Shown: positions 25,145 through 33,575 of the stretch, in pieces
Position numbering within the stretch: the first letter of the stretch is position 1
How the letters are laid out: each line of letters starts with the position of its first letter
Assembly: GCA_963771505.1 (NCBI GenBank)
Contig: CAVYTO010000001.1
Location: 868,001 to 932,000, forward strand
Direction of reading: 5' to 3'
Source of the DNA: JAJPHW01 sp963771505
GTDB lineage: Bacteria > Acidobacteriota > Terriglobia > Terriglobales > Acidobacteriaceae
DNA length: 64,000 bases
Position numbers and translations under genes: made by a program
The notes under the pieces: generated by a model
What the model saw: only the letters and a program-made list of their open reading frames with translations
The model's database searches: none
Told to the model about the DNA's origin: nothing

Positions 25145-26246
25145 TCAAGGAGCTTTCACCTCTACTTCGGGCTTTCGCAAAAGCATTGGCGATGGGGTTC
25201 CCTGCCACTCAATCGCTCTCTTAGTGGCCTTGTCTACATCCTTCCGATCCATCTCCGCTCTCAGTTGTTCCAATTCTTCCTGGGATTTGGTCACATCGGA
25301 GCTGGCGGCTAGTAGGAGCCACATATAGGCAGCCTGCTTGTCGGCAACGACACCGACGCCCTTCCAGTACATCTCGCCTAAATCGCGCCTAGCTTGGGGA
25401 TGGCCCAACGCGGCAGCTCGTTCGAACCATTTTCGCTGCCTCTCCTCCGTTCTTTGCTGTGCCGATTCCATCGCGATAAATGATAGCCAAGCAAAAAGCG
25501 CCCGACGAGGACTTCTTGTGGGCCGCTGTTTCGCATCGCTTTCGCGCTTCCGTTGCGTCTTGGTCAACGCCTTGGCCTTGGATGAGCAGCGAGGCGAGTT
25601 TTACGCTCGCCTCAAGACTACCCTCGTCGGCAGCTTTGCGATACCACTCAGCTGCCTTCTTGTAGTCTCTAGGAACGTCACTTCCCGACTTGTACATATC
25701 CGCTACTTGAGTCAATGCTTCCACCCGTTGATTCAAACGGAACTCCGAATCCATTCTTCGCACAGCGTCCTTGGCGTGGAGCTCTCCGGCCTCCTCCGCG
25801 AGGAGAAACCAGGCATAAGCGGAAGTGTCATCAATGCGAACACCGTCGCCGTTGTAAAAGCACGTACCTAAGTTGAACATCGCGTGACCGCTTTCCTGGC
25901 GCGCTGCTTTTTTGTACCAGCTAACTGCTTGACCCAGATCTTTGTCCACTCCGTCTCCGGTCCGCAACATCGTCCCAACTTGGTTTTCGGCGTCCGCATT
26001 TCCTTGATCGGCGGACTTTCGACACCATTCGTATGATTGCCCTGGACTCTTCGCCACGCCATTGCCATCCGCGTAAGCGAGGCCAAGTGCCAACTGTGCC
26101 CGTGGATCGCCCGCCGTGGCCTTCGACCTCAGTTGGGAGACGTCCGCCGCGGAAAGCTCGTTTGGCCTGTCATTTGAGGCGGGACGATCGCCGAGCGCTT
26201 GCCCGAGTAAAACGGTGGCCAGAAATAATATGCTTAGGGAAGGCAT
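25145..26246 (-). pseudogene. Sel1-repeat protein gene with a frameshift
   Basis: A secreted Sel1-like repeat protein (signal MPSLSILFLATVLLGQALG). Units such as AQLALGLAYADGNGVAKSPG, AMFNLGTCFYNGDGVRID and CLAIIYRDGIGTAKNGGEAAK follow one another. At the A4 run (reverse strand of 25430-25433) the frame breaks: the first frame turns to MVRTSCRVG-stop, while the +1 frame continues WFERAAALGHPQARRDLGEM to the end. Removing one A would give one continuous protein of about 366 residues. This is a recent mutation, a sequencing error or, less likely, slippage. Confidence 0.75.
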
Positions 26247-26467
26247 GACCACGGCAGTATAGCTACTCATGCAATGCGAGTAAACGTACGCGCGCAACCA
26301 ACGGCCGCAGCAACGCCAAGCCCCAATTGATTCTTAAGTTTACGGATGAAACTCCCTTCCAATTCTTCCCTAGGCAAACCGTCCTCTTCCCGTCTACAAT
26401 CCCTCTAGCATCATTCAACGCGGTTACAGGCTCTATCCGCTGCGGCGGAGGGGCACTGGAGGATGAA

Positions 26468-27376
26468 ATGAGTCTCACGCCGTTCGGCGATCTTCGCCGA
26501 AAAATTACTGTCTCTTCGCTTCGCGAAAAGAAATCCCAGCACGAACCGATCACCTGCGTCACGGCCTACGATTACGCCAGCGCGCGCCTGGTCGACGAAT
26601 CGGGCATTGACGCCATTTTGGTGGGCGATTCGCTGGCCATGACCATGCTGGGGCACGAGAACACCCTTTCCGTCACCATGGACGAGATGATCCACCACAC
26701 CCGTGCCGTGCGCCGCGGCGTAAAACATGCCCTGCTGATTGCAGACATGCCGTTCGGTTCCTATCAGACCGACGAGATGGAAGCCGTTCGCAACGCGTCG
26801 CGCTTCGTGAAAGAAGCCGGGGCTGAAGTCGTGAAGATCGAAGGCGGCGAAAAACGTACCGACCTGATTCGCCGGATCATTGACGCCGAAATTCCCGTGG
26901 CTGGCCACATCGGGCTCACCCCGCAATCCGTGAACGTGATGGGCGGATACAAAGTGCAGGGCAAATCGCTCGGCGCGGTGGAACAACTGATGCGCGATGC
27001 AACCGCGCTCGACCGGGCGGGCGTCGCCTGCATTTATCTCGAAGGCATTCCGCGCGAAGTCGCGGCCATGATCACCAACGAAGTGAGCGCCCCGACCATT
27101 GGCATTGGCGCAGGCGTCGATTGCGATGGGCAGGTACTCGTCTTCCACGACATTCTCAATCTCACGTTCGCTCCGCCGGCGAAGTTTGTGCGCCGCTACG
27201 GCGATGCGCGAGCTTTGATCACAGAAGCGATGGAGGCTTTCCGCGACGACGTGGTTTCCCGGCAGTATCCGTCCGACGAAGAGTCATACCATCTGCCGAA
27301 AGATACCCAAGCTGGTTTGGATACAGTGCTCGCGCGCAAGCGCTCCATGCGCCGCCCGCTGGAGACGATAAAATAG
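26468..27376 (+). CDS. panB: 3-methyl-2-oxobutanoate hydroxymethyltransferase
   Basis: A 302-residue TIM-barrel enzyme that makes ketopantoate from ketoisovalerate and methylene-tetrahydrofolate, first step of pantothenate synthesis. Motifs: CVTAYDYASARL, DAILVGDSLAMTMLGH (metal Asp), IADMPFGSYQ, VKIEGG, GHIGLTPQ and IGIGAGVDCDGQVLVFHD. GGAGG lies before ATG 26468; the frame is open upstream without resemblance. It opens a three-gene group with a lipoprotein and panC. Confidence 0.95.
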   Translation: MSLTPFGDLRRKITVSSLREKKSQHEPITCVTAYDYASARLVDESGIDAILVGDSLAMTMLGHENTLSVTMDEMIHHTRAVRRGVKHALLIADMPFGSYQTDEMEAVRNASRFVKEAGAEVVKIEGGEKRTDLIRRIIDAEIPVAGHIGLTPQSVNVMGGYKVQGKSLGAVEQLMRDATALDRAGVACIYLEGIPREVAAMITNEVSAPTIGIGAGVDCDGQVLVFHDILNLTFAPPAKFVRRYGDARALITEAMEAFRDDVVSRQYPSDEESYHLPKDTQAGLDTVLARKRSMRRPLETIK

Positions 27377-27380
27377 TCGC

Positions 27381-27809
27381 ATGCGGTCTTTGAGGATTGC
27401 GCTTCCTATGTTCGCGCTCGCGCTGGTCTGCGCATGCAACCGGACTCCGGCAGCGTCGAATCAGCCTGCGGACTCGTCGCAATTGATCAAAATTCCCTCG
27501 GCTGATCCCGGGAAAATCGCCCGCGTTGACGTGCACGCGTGGAAGAATCCGTATCTCATCGTTAAGCCGGATAGCGTTGCGCTGCTCGACGTGGAAAATC
27601 GTGAGGAGCGCCTGATGAAGCCGGCCGAGCTCGCCGGCGCGTTAGCGCAGCTTCCGGCATCCGCTTGGCCTTATGGCCGGGTGGTTGCCGTTGCGGTGGC
27701 CAGCGCGCAGGCTCCTGACGAAAAAGTGCAATTGCTGAAGAACCGGGCGCTGGTTTCGGGAACATTGAGAGAGCTGCAAATCTACGTCAACTGGATTTCC
27801 ACCACTTAA
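27381..27809 (+). CDS. Putative lipoprotein between panB and panC
   Basis: A 142-residue protein whose signal peptide ends in a lipobox (ALVCAC, Cys19). The mature part is LIKIPSADPGKIARVDVHAW, VALLDVENREERL, LAQLPASAWPYGRVVAVAVA and LRELQIYVNWIS, a compact alpha/beta domain I do not recognise. It begins 4 bases after panB and ends 12 bases before panC, so it is cotranscribed with the pantothenate genes, but a link to the pathway is unproven. Confidence 0.7.
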   Translation: MRSLRIALPMFALALVCACNRTPAASNQPADSSQLIKIPSADPGKIARVDVHAWKNPYLIVKPDSVALLDVENREERLMKPAELAGALAQLPASAWPYGRVVAVAVASAQAPDEKVQLLKNRALVSGTLRELQIYVNWISTT

Positions 27810-27821
27810 ACTTTCCACGCC

Positions 27822-28664
27822 ATGCAAATCCTTACAACCGTAGCGGAAATACGGGCCGCCGCGCGTCAAGCGCGAGCCAACGGTAAATCTCTCGGCCTCG
27901 TCCCGACGATGGGTGCGCTGCATGAAGGGCATGCATCTCTGCTTCGGGCAGCCAGGGCGAAATGCCGCGCGGTTGCCGCTTCCATCTTCGTTAACCCGAC
28001 GCAGTTTGGCCCGAATGAAGATTTCAGCCGCTATCCGCGATCTTTTGAGCGTGACTGTGAAATGCTTCGCCGCGAGGGTGCAGACTGCCTGTTCGCGCCA
28101 CAGCCCGAAGAAATTTACCCCGCAGGATTTTCAACGTACGTCACGGTCGAGGGCCTGAGCGAACGGCTCGATGGGCGATCGCGCCCTGGGCATTTTCGTG
28201 GGGTGGCCACGGTTGTCGCCAAGCTGTTCGACATCGTACAGCCCGACTTCGCATTTTTCGGACAAAAAGATGCCGTGCAACATGCGGTCATCCGGCAAAT
28301 GACGCGCGATTTGAATTTACCGGTCACTGTTGTGGTTTGCCCGATCGTCCGCGAACCGGACGGGCTGGCGATGAGTTCCCGCAACGCGTACCTTTCGCCA
28401 TCCGAGAGGAAATCTGCCGCGATTCTTTCGCAATGTCTGCAAGAGATCGAACGAACTTACCGGCGGGGCGAGCGGGCGTCGAGTAAGTTGATCTCGGCCG
28501 GCAATCAAATTTTGCAGCGGGAACCCGCGGTGCGGCTGGATTATTTGGAAGTAGTCGATCCGGACACGCTGCTGCCAAAAGATACAAGCTCCGGACAAGC
28601 TTTAGTCGCCATCGCGGCCTTCGTAGGCAACACCCGCCTTATCGACAACTTACTATTGCTGTGA
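27822..28664 (+). CDS. panC: Pantothenate synthetase
   Basis: A 280-residue enzyme that joins pantoate and beta-alanine with ATP. Motifs: LVPTMGALHEGHASLLR (the HxGH-type nucleotide site), FVNPTQFGPNEDFSRYPR, FFGQKDAVQ, PIVREPDGLAMSSRN and the KMSKS-like SSRNAYLSP. The length is standard. The last 12 bases overlap the convergent glycosylase gene. No panD is in the window. Confidence 0.95.
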   Translation: MQILTTVAEIRAAARQARANGKSLGLVPTMGALHEGHASLLRAARAKCRAVAASIFVNPTQFGPNEDFSRYPRSFERDCEMLRREGADCLFAPQPEEIYPAGFSTYVTVEGLSERLDGRSRPGHFRGVATVVAKLFDIVQPDFAFFGQKDAVQHAVIRQMTRDLNLPVTVVVCPIVREPDGLAMSSRNAYLSPSERKSAAILSQCLQEIERTYRRGERASSKLISAGNQILQREPAVRLDYLEVVDPDTLLPKDTSSGQALVAIAAFVGNTRLIDNLLLL

Positions 28665-29312
28665 CGGCGAGGTCTTCCTCGACAACGCCTTCGGACCAGA
28701 CACGAAGGGATTTCCGGGAAGAAAATATCGCAGCGGAAGATGCGCTGCCTTGGAGATGCCGATTCGGGTGCCGGAGATGATCTTCGCCGACTGGAATCCG
28801 TCGTCTCCAATGTAGATGTCGGATCGCGCGTCAGTCAGGTCTTTCCCGTTGTCGCGCTCGCGGGTCACGCCGAAGGCTTCTGCTATGCGCCCCGGACCGC
28901 TCGTGAGGCGGTACAGATCGCGCGGAGTCTCGACCTCAACCCCGCGCGCCTCAGCCATCTCGTCGATTCCAGCGATCGGCTCGACTGCGCGAAACAAAAC
29001 CGCTCCCGCTGTCCCGGCTGGCAGGCACGAGACGTTCAAGCAATAGTGGTTTCCGTAAATAAAATAGACGTAGGCGAAACCGGGAGGCCCGAACATCACA
29101 GCGTTTCGCGGCGTGCATCCCACCGCAGAATGGGCAGCAGGATCGTTTTCGCCGAGATAAGCTTCAACCTCGACGATTCGCCCAAGCAACAGGGCCTTCG
29201 CGTCCCGGCGAACCAGGACTTTCCCCAGCAATTCCCGCCCGACGGTCGGCGGGTCGCGATCAAAGAAATCGCGCGACAGAGCTGTTGGAAGCTTGGTTTT
29301 CTTGGTAGCCAA
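28653..29312 (-). CDS. mpg: 3-methyladenine DNA glycosylase (AAG/MPG family)
   Basis: A 219-residue enzyme that removes alkylated or deaminated purines from DNA, the first step of base-excision repair. It matches the family through LSRDFFDRDPPTVGRELLGK, GRIVEVEAYLGENDPAAHS (catalytic Glu), FGPPGFAYVYFIYGNHYCLN (base-flipping Tyr region) and LTSGPGRIAEAFGV. The length is standard for bacterial members. Confidence 0.95.
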   Translation of the reverse strand: MATKKTKLPTALSRDFFDRDPPTVGRELLGKVLVRRDAKALLLGRIVEVEAYLGENDPAAHSAVGCTPRNAVMFGPPGFAYVYFIYGNHYCLNVSCLPAGTAGAVLFRAVEPIAGIDEMAEARGVEVETPRDLYRLTSGPGRIAEAFGVTRERDNGKDLTDARSDIYIGDDGFQSAKIISGTRIGISKAAHLPLRYFLPGNPFVSGPKALSRKTSPSQQ

Positions 29313-29362
29313 GCAATGATTCTAATCAGACAAGCAACTTCTCGCGGCCAAAGCTTTCCGAA

Positions 29363-29842
29363 TTACACCGAAGCCTTCGACTTCATCGTGGACTTCAAGA
29401 GCGTCAACACTTCCTCGGCATGGCCTTCGGGCTTTACTTTGTTGAAGATGTGCTCAATCTTCCCAGTCGGTCCGATCACGAACGTCGTCCGCGCGATTCC
29501 GGTGACTTTCTTCCCATACATATTCTTCTGCACCACCACGCCGTACCTTTCTGCAACCTCTCGGTCAGCATCAGCCAGCAAAGTGAAAGGCAGTGTGAAC
29601 TTTTCTTCAAATTTCTTTTGCGCTTTCGAGGTGTCGGGAGAAATGCCCAGCAACACGGCGCCCGTTTTCTGAATCTTCTTATATGTGTCGCGGAACTCGC
29701 AGGCCTGGATCGTGCATCCCGGCGTATCCGCCCGCGGATAGAAATAGAGGACCACGAAACTGCCGCGATAATCGGATAACGACACTTCGTCGCCATTCTG
29801 ATCCGGCAGAGTGAACTCAGGGGCTTTAGAATTGATTTCCAT
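29363..29842 (-). CDS. bcp: Thioredoxin-dependent peroxiredoxin, Bcp/PrxQ type
   Basis: A 159-residue peroxidase that reduces hydrogen peroxide and alkyl peroxides using thioredoxin. The active site is PRADTPGCTIQACEF, with the peroxidatic Cys and a second Cys five residues on that can form the resolving disulfide, as in E. coli Bcp. The ATG at 29842 follows GGAGGAAAT. Its start codon overlaps the proposed start of the divergent gene. Confidence 0.95.
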   Translation of the reverse strand: MEINSKAPEFTLPDQNGDEVSLSDYRGSFVVLYFYPRADTPGCTIQACEFRDTYKKIQKTGAVLLGISPDTSKAQKKFEEKFTLPFTLLADADREVAERYGVVVQKNMYGKKVTGIARTTFVIGPTGKIEHIFNKVKPEGHAEEVLTLLKSTMKSKASV

Positions 29843-31262
29843 GGCATTTCCTCCGTTGACGAGGCTTCGTTTCAAGTTATATCGCAACCTGCGGCGGACT
29901 GCCATCGTAGCCGTCACTGCGGCTGTCTTTACTGTTGGCCACTTTCCGGGACAGTTTGCTTTCGGTCAGGCTTTCTCGCGCGACAAGAAGCCAGTCAAAG
30001 AGCCGCGCGCCGTCGGCGTGCTGCAATTCATGCCCGGAGGCAAGGCGCGACTCACGCCGGTTGCCATCATGATTGATGGCGTGTTCTACGATGCCGCAGC
30101 CTACAAAGCTGCCCCGGTGCCGATGGCAATCGAGACCGGAACGGTTTACGAAGGTTTTCGCGACGGCGTTTCTCAGGGACTATTTCAGGTGACGCGGGCG
30201 CTGTCGGGCCCGAACAATCAATGGTTGGCGGATGGCACATGGCAAACATCCGCCGAACTGGCCGCGAAAAAAGAAAAGAAGCCCGCCTCTGTCATTCCTC
30301 GCGGAATGGAGGACACAGACGCGCCGCCAACATTGCGGCGCGAGACTGCCAGTAAAAAAGACCCGCAACCTGTCGCGCCTCCGGCGACTACAACGGCAGC
30401 GGCCGCTCCTCCGAAGGCCGACGACAGCAAGCCTTCGCCAGTTCCGCAAGTTGCAAAACCAAATCCCGACACTCAGCCCACTCAGGATTCAAAGCCTGCT
30501 GTTCCGCCTACGGCAGCCGCGCCCGAACTGAAGCGCGGTAAGCCCGCTACCCAGGAAACTGCGCAGGATGTAGTTGCCATACCTCCGCCCGGGAAAAAAA
30601 CTGACGTTCCGCCGACATCGAAAGTGACGGCAGTTGACGCTAGAGCTCCAGCTCCCGCACCCTCAACCGCAAGCCCGGCTGAGCCACAAATGATGCCGGC
30701 AGTCTCCGAAGAGCACGGGCCGGACCCTCATTCGTACGAATACCCGCTGAAGGCAGGCGAGGAAGCATCGCTCATGAAAAAGATGCTGGCCCTCGCGACA
30801 AAAGATATTTCGACTCACAGCCAGAAAATCGCTCCACCGGACCAGCAGCTGAAACCGTCATCGAGACGCGGCAAAGCCGTTCCCAAGATCCGCCAGCCCC
30901 CATTCTCTGACGTTAAGATGAAAATCTTCGATCTTTCGAGCAGCAATGAACCGACGCTGATTTTGTCGGCGAAGGCCTCGGTACCTTCGTCCGAAGGTGC
31001 AGCCGAGCATCAAAGCATGGTGACTCTGATTGCGCACGAAGACGTGTATGGAGACCTGCATGAGGCTTTTTCCAGCGTCACGGACGCTGACCATCTCGAC
31101 CTGACACCGCGCATGACGCTCATCGACGCAGTCGATGTTGATGGCGACGGAAGAGGGGAACTATTATTTCGCCTCTCTTACGATCAAGGCAGCGCGTTTG
31201 TCATCTACAGAGTAATAGGGCAGCAGTTGTACCCACTTTTTCAAGGCTCGCCATCATCTTAA
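29841..31262 (+). CDS. Large secreted protein with Pro/Ala-rich middle and DxDxDG motif
   Basis: About 473 residues if it begins at ATG 29841; a TTG at 29856 is an alternative, since the first overlaps the divergent bcp start. A signal-like helix (RRTAIVAVTAAVFTVGHFPGQFAFGQ) is followed by a domain (GVLQFMPGGKARLTPVAIMI), then about 180 residues rich in Pro, Ala, Thr and Lys. The C-terminal domain has DAVDVDGDGRGELLFRLSYD, a calcium-binding FG-GAP/VCBS-like loop. The family appears acidobacterial; function unknown. Confidence 0.65.
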   Translation: MAFPPLTRLRFKLYRNLRRTAIVAVTAAVFTVGHFPGQFAFGQAFSRDKKPVKEPRAVGVLQFMPGGKARLTPVAIMIDGVFYDAAAYKAAPVPMAIETGTVYEGFRDGVSQGLFQVTRALSGPNNQWLADGTWQTSAELAAKKEKKPASVIPRGMEDTDAPPTLRRETASKKDPQPVAPPATTTAAAAPPKADDSKPSPVPQVAKPNPDTQPTQDSKPAVPPTAAAPELKRGKPATQETAQDVVAIPPPGKKTDVPPTSKVTAVDARAPAPAPSTASPAEPQMMPAVSEEHGPDPHSYEYPLKAGEEASLMKKMLALATKDISTHSQKIAPPDQQLKPSSRRGKAVPKIRQPPFSDVKMKIFDLSSSNEPTLILSAKASVPSSEGAAEHQSMVTLIAHEDVYGDLHEAFSSVTDADHLDLTPRMTLIDAVDVDGDGRGELLFRLSYDQGSAFVIYRVIGQQLYPLFQGSPSS

Positions 31263-31280
31263 GAAATAGCAAATCTTTGT

Positions 31281-32786
31281 GTGCCGCAGTCCAAGACAAA
31301 ATTTTCTTGGGAGAATCCTCCAATTTCGCATAGCCGCCGGAAGTTCTTGCAAACCGCCATCGGCGGTCTCGCGGTCGCCGCGTCCGGCCGCTCTGCTAAC
31401 CTTTTGACGGCCATGCAAAGCGAAGTCCCACTTGCGCGCTTTCCAAAGGATTTCTGGTGGGGAGCATCCACGTCCGCTTACCAGATCGAGGGCGCATGGA
31501 ACGAAGAAGGCAAGGGCGAATCCATCTGGGACCGGTTCGCGCATACGCCCGGCAAGATAAAAAACGGCGACGCCGCGGACGTTGCCTGCGACAGCTACCA
31601 CCGCTATCGCGAAGACATCGAACTGGCAAAGACCCTGAACTTGAAAAGCTATCGCTTCTCGATTTCCTGGCCTCGCATTCACCCGGACGGCTCAAATAAA
31701 GCAAATCCCAAAGGGCTGGCGTTCTACAGTCGCCTTGTCGATGCGCTTCTAGTTGCAAAAATCCGGCCGTTGGTAACTCTCTATCACTGGGACTTGCCGG
31801 AAGCACTCGAAAATGCGGGCGGCTGGACGAACCGCGACACGGCGGCGAGGTTTGCCGACTACGTAGACAGCGTCACTCGCAGTTTAGGGGATCGTGTTTC
31901 CGATTGGTGTCTGTTCAACGAACCCGCCGCGTTCACCAGCAAAGGCTATCTCGACGGCGTTCACGCCCCGGGGAGGAAGAGCATTCATGATTTTCTTCGT
32001 GCCACTCACACCGTCAATCTGGCTCAAGGCGCTGGATTCGCCGCACTGAAAGCCGTCCGGCCTGGCGCGCGTGTCGGCAGCGCGTTCAGCATGTCGCCCT
32101 GCGAACCGCTCAGCAATTCTCCGGAAGACAAAGCAGCCGCCGAACGTTTGCACGCCATCACGAATCTTTGGTTTCTGGAGACCGCGTTGAAGGGTAAATA
32201 TCCAGACGCGTTTCCGGTCTTTCCCGGCGTGCTGATGGGAGTTAAACCCGGCGATCTTGAAAAAGTGCGCGCGCCCCTCGACTTCATCGGAATCAATCTC
32301 TACTACCGCACCATGGCAGCGGCTCCCTCCGCAGCTGAACGGACGTTTGATCCTAAGCTGTGGCTGTTCCCAGTAAAGATGTCGCAAGCCAAGCACGGCC
32401 CTCTAAACGGCATGGGATGGGAAGTATGGCCAAAGGCGATGTACGACATGGTGATGCGCATCACTCGCGACTACAACCGTCCCGCGATCGAGATTACCGA
32501 AAGCGGATGCGCTTTTCCGGACGCGTTGTCGGCCAACGGGGTAGTGCACGATTTGAAACGCATCGAGTATCACCAGTCTTATCTGCGGGAACTTCAGCGC
32601 GCCATGCAGGATGGAGCGAATGTCCACGGATATCACGCCTGGAGCTTGCTCGATAATTTTGAATGGGACGATGGCTATAGCCAACGCTTCGGGCTGACTT
32701 ACGTAGACTTCAGGACGGGGCAGCGTTCGATCAAAGATTCTGGATATTGGTACGCGAAGGTAGCGGAGACGGGCGTGGTCACCTAG
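31281..32786 (+). CDS. GH1 beta-glucosidase with Tat signal
   Basis: A 501-residue glycoside hydrolase family 1 enzyme. The N-terminus has a twin-arginine signal, SRRKFLQ (R19, R20) then a hydrophobic stretch, so it is exported folded. Core motifs are FWWGASTSAYQIEGAWNEEG, YRFSISWPRI, LFNEPAAF (acid/base Glu), ITESGCAF (nucleophile Glu; TENG is more usual) and WSLLDNFEWDDGYSQRFGL. It cleaves beta-linked glucose or related sugars from oligosaccharides. Start GTG 31281. A Tat signal on a GH1 enzyme is uncommon. Confidence 0.9.
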   Translation: MPQSKTKFSWENPPISHSRRKFLQTAIGGLAVAASGRSANLLTAMQSEVPLARFPKDFWWGASTSAYQIEGAWNEEGKGESIWDRFAHTPGKIKNGDAADVACDSYHRYREDIELAKTLNLKSYRFSISWPRIHPDGSNKANPKGLAFYSRLVDALLVAKIRPLVTLYHWDLPEALENAGGWTNRDTAARFADYVDSVTRSLGDRVSDWCLFNEPAAFTSKGYLDGVHAPGRKSIHDFLRATHTVNLAQGAGFAALKAVRPGARVGSAFSMSPCEPLSNSPEDKAAAERLHAITNLWFLETALKGKYPDAFPVFPGVLMGVKPGDLEKVRAPLDFIGINLYYRTMAAAPSAAERTFDPKLWLFPVKMSQAKHGPLNGMGWEVWPKAMYDMVMRITRDYNRPAIEITESGCAFPDALSANGVVHDLKRIEYHQSYLRELQRAMQDGANVHGYHAWSLLDNFEWDDGYSQRFGLTYVDFRTGQRSIKDSGYWYAKVAETGVVT

Positions 32787-32801
32787 ACAATCGTGCAACT
32801 G

Positions 32802-33479
32802 CTAGCGCTGCGTCAAGACCAGTTCCCCGTTTTCAACTTTCATTCCGCCAACATTTTCCGGAAGCTTCAACCGGTCTTTTTGTTCTCCCAACTTCTTCTG
32901 GAGAGCATCGTTGACCAGCGCCACCGGCACATCGAGATCGCCGACTTTGAATTCCGTCGGGTCAAACGTCGCGTAGCCGTCTTTCGAAGCAAGGTGTCCA
33001 GCTAACGTCACCCATACTGTTTTGCCGCCGACCTCGGTGAGAAATTGTCCTTTGGCAAGGTCGCCCTCGAAGCTCACTTGGTAATCCTTTACGTCGGGTT
33101 CTCCCGAAGCGAATGCAGCGTCAGGAGACGACAGTGGATTCTGGGCCACCGCCTGGTGCGGAGCTGTAGGGTTCGCGGCCGCAGATTGCGCGCCTGGAAC
33201 CTGCTGCTGCATCATCGCCGCGGGAACCGCTTGCACCGCCTGGGCGAGGGCCGAATTTACTTCGTCCGTGCTGAGATGGACTTGCGCAGGGTCGCGACCG
33301 GGCTCTTTCGGTTGCTCTAACTGTTCGAGCTTTGCGCCAAATGACTGTGCGTTGGCTGCTACAGCCGCAGGCGTGAGCGGGGGCGCTACTGGCTGTGGCT
33401 TCTTCAAGACCAGCACAAGCGCGACTGCGGAAGTCGCCAGGGTCGCTACACTAATGATTCTGTCAACCTTCCACTGCAT
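32802..33479 (-). CDS. Membrane-anchored hypothetical protein
   Basis: A 225-residue protein with one N-terminal membrane helix (IISVATLATSAVALVLVL), a Pro/Ala/Gln-rich linker and a C-terminal domain (YQVSFEGDLAKGQFLTEVGG, VWVTLAGHLASKDGYATFDP, KVGDLDVPVALVNDALQKKL). The C-terminal domain resembles a lipid-binding-like or DUF domain seen in acidobacteria, but I cannot name it. ATG 33479 fits the membrane segment best; an in-frame start nine codons upstream is possible. It follows gatB on the same strand. Confidence 0.6.
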   Translation of the reverse strand: MQWKVDRIISVATLATSAVALVLVLKKPQPVAPPLTPAAVAANAQSFGAKLEQLEQPKEPGRDPAQVHLSTDEVNSALAQAVQAVPAAMMQQQVPGAQSAAANPTAPHQAVAQNPLSSPDAAFASGEPDVKDYQVSFEGDLAKGQFLTEVGGKTVWVTLAGHLASKDGYATFDPTEFKVGDLDVPVALVNDALQKKLGEQKDRLKLPENVGGMKVENGELVLTQR

Positions 33480-33575
33480 CACGCATGCGCCTCGTACTCG
33501 CGCCAATTCTAGCCGGATGGGAAGGTTCGATCAGGTTACAAAAGGATCGGCACGAGCGGCTCCAAAAGCTGGAAA

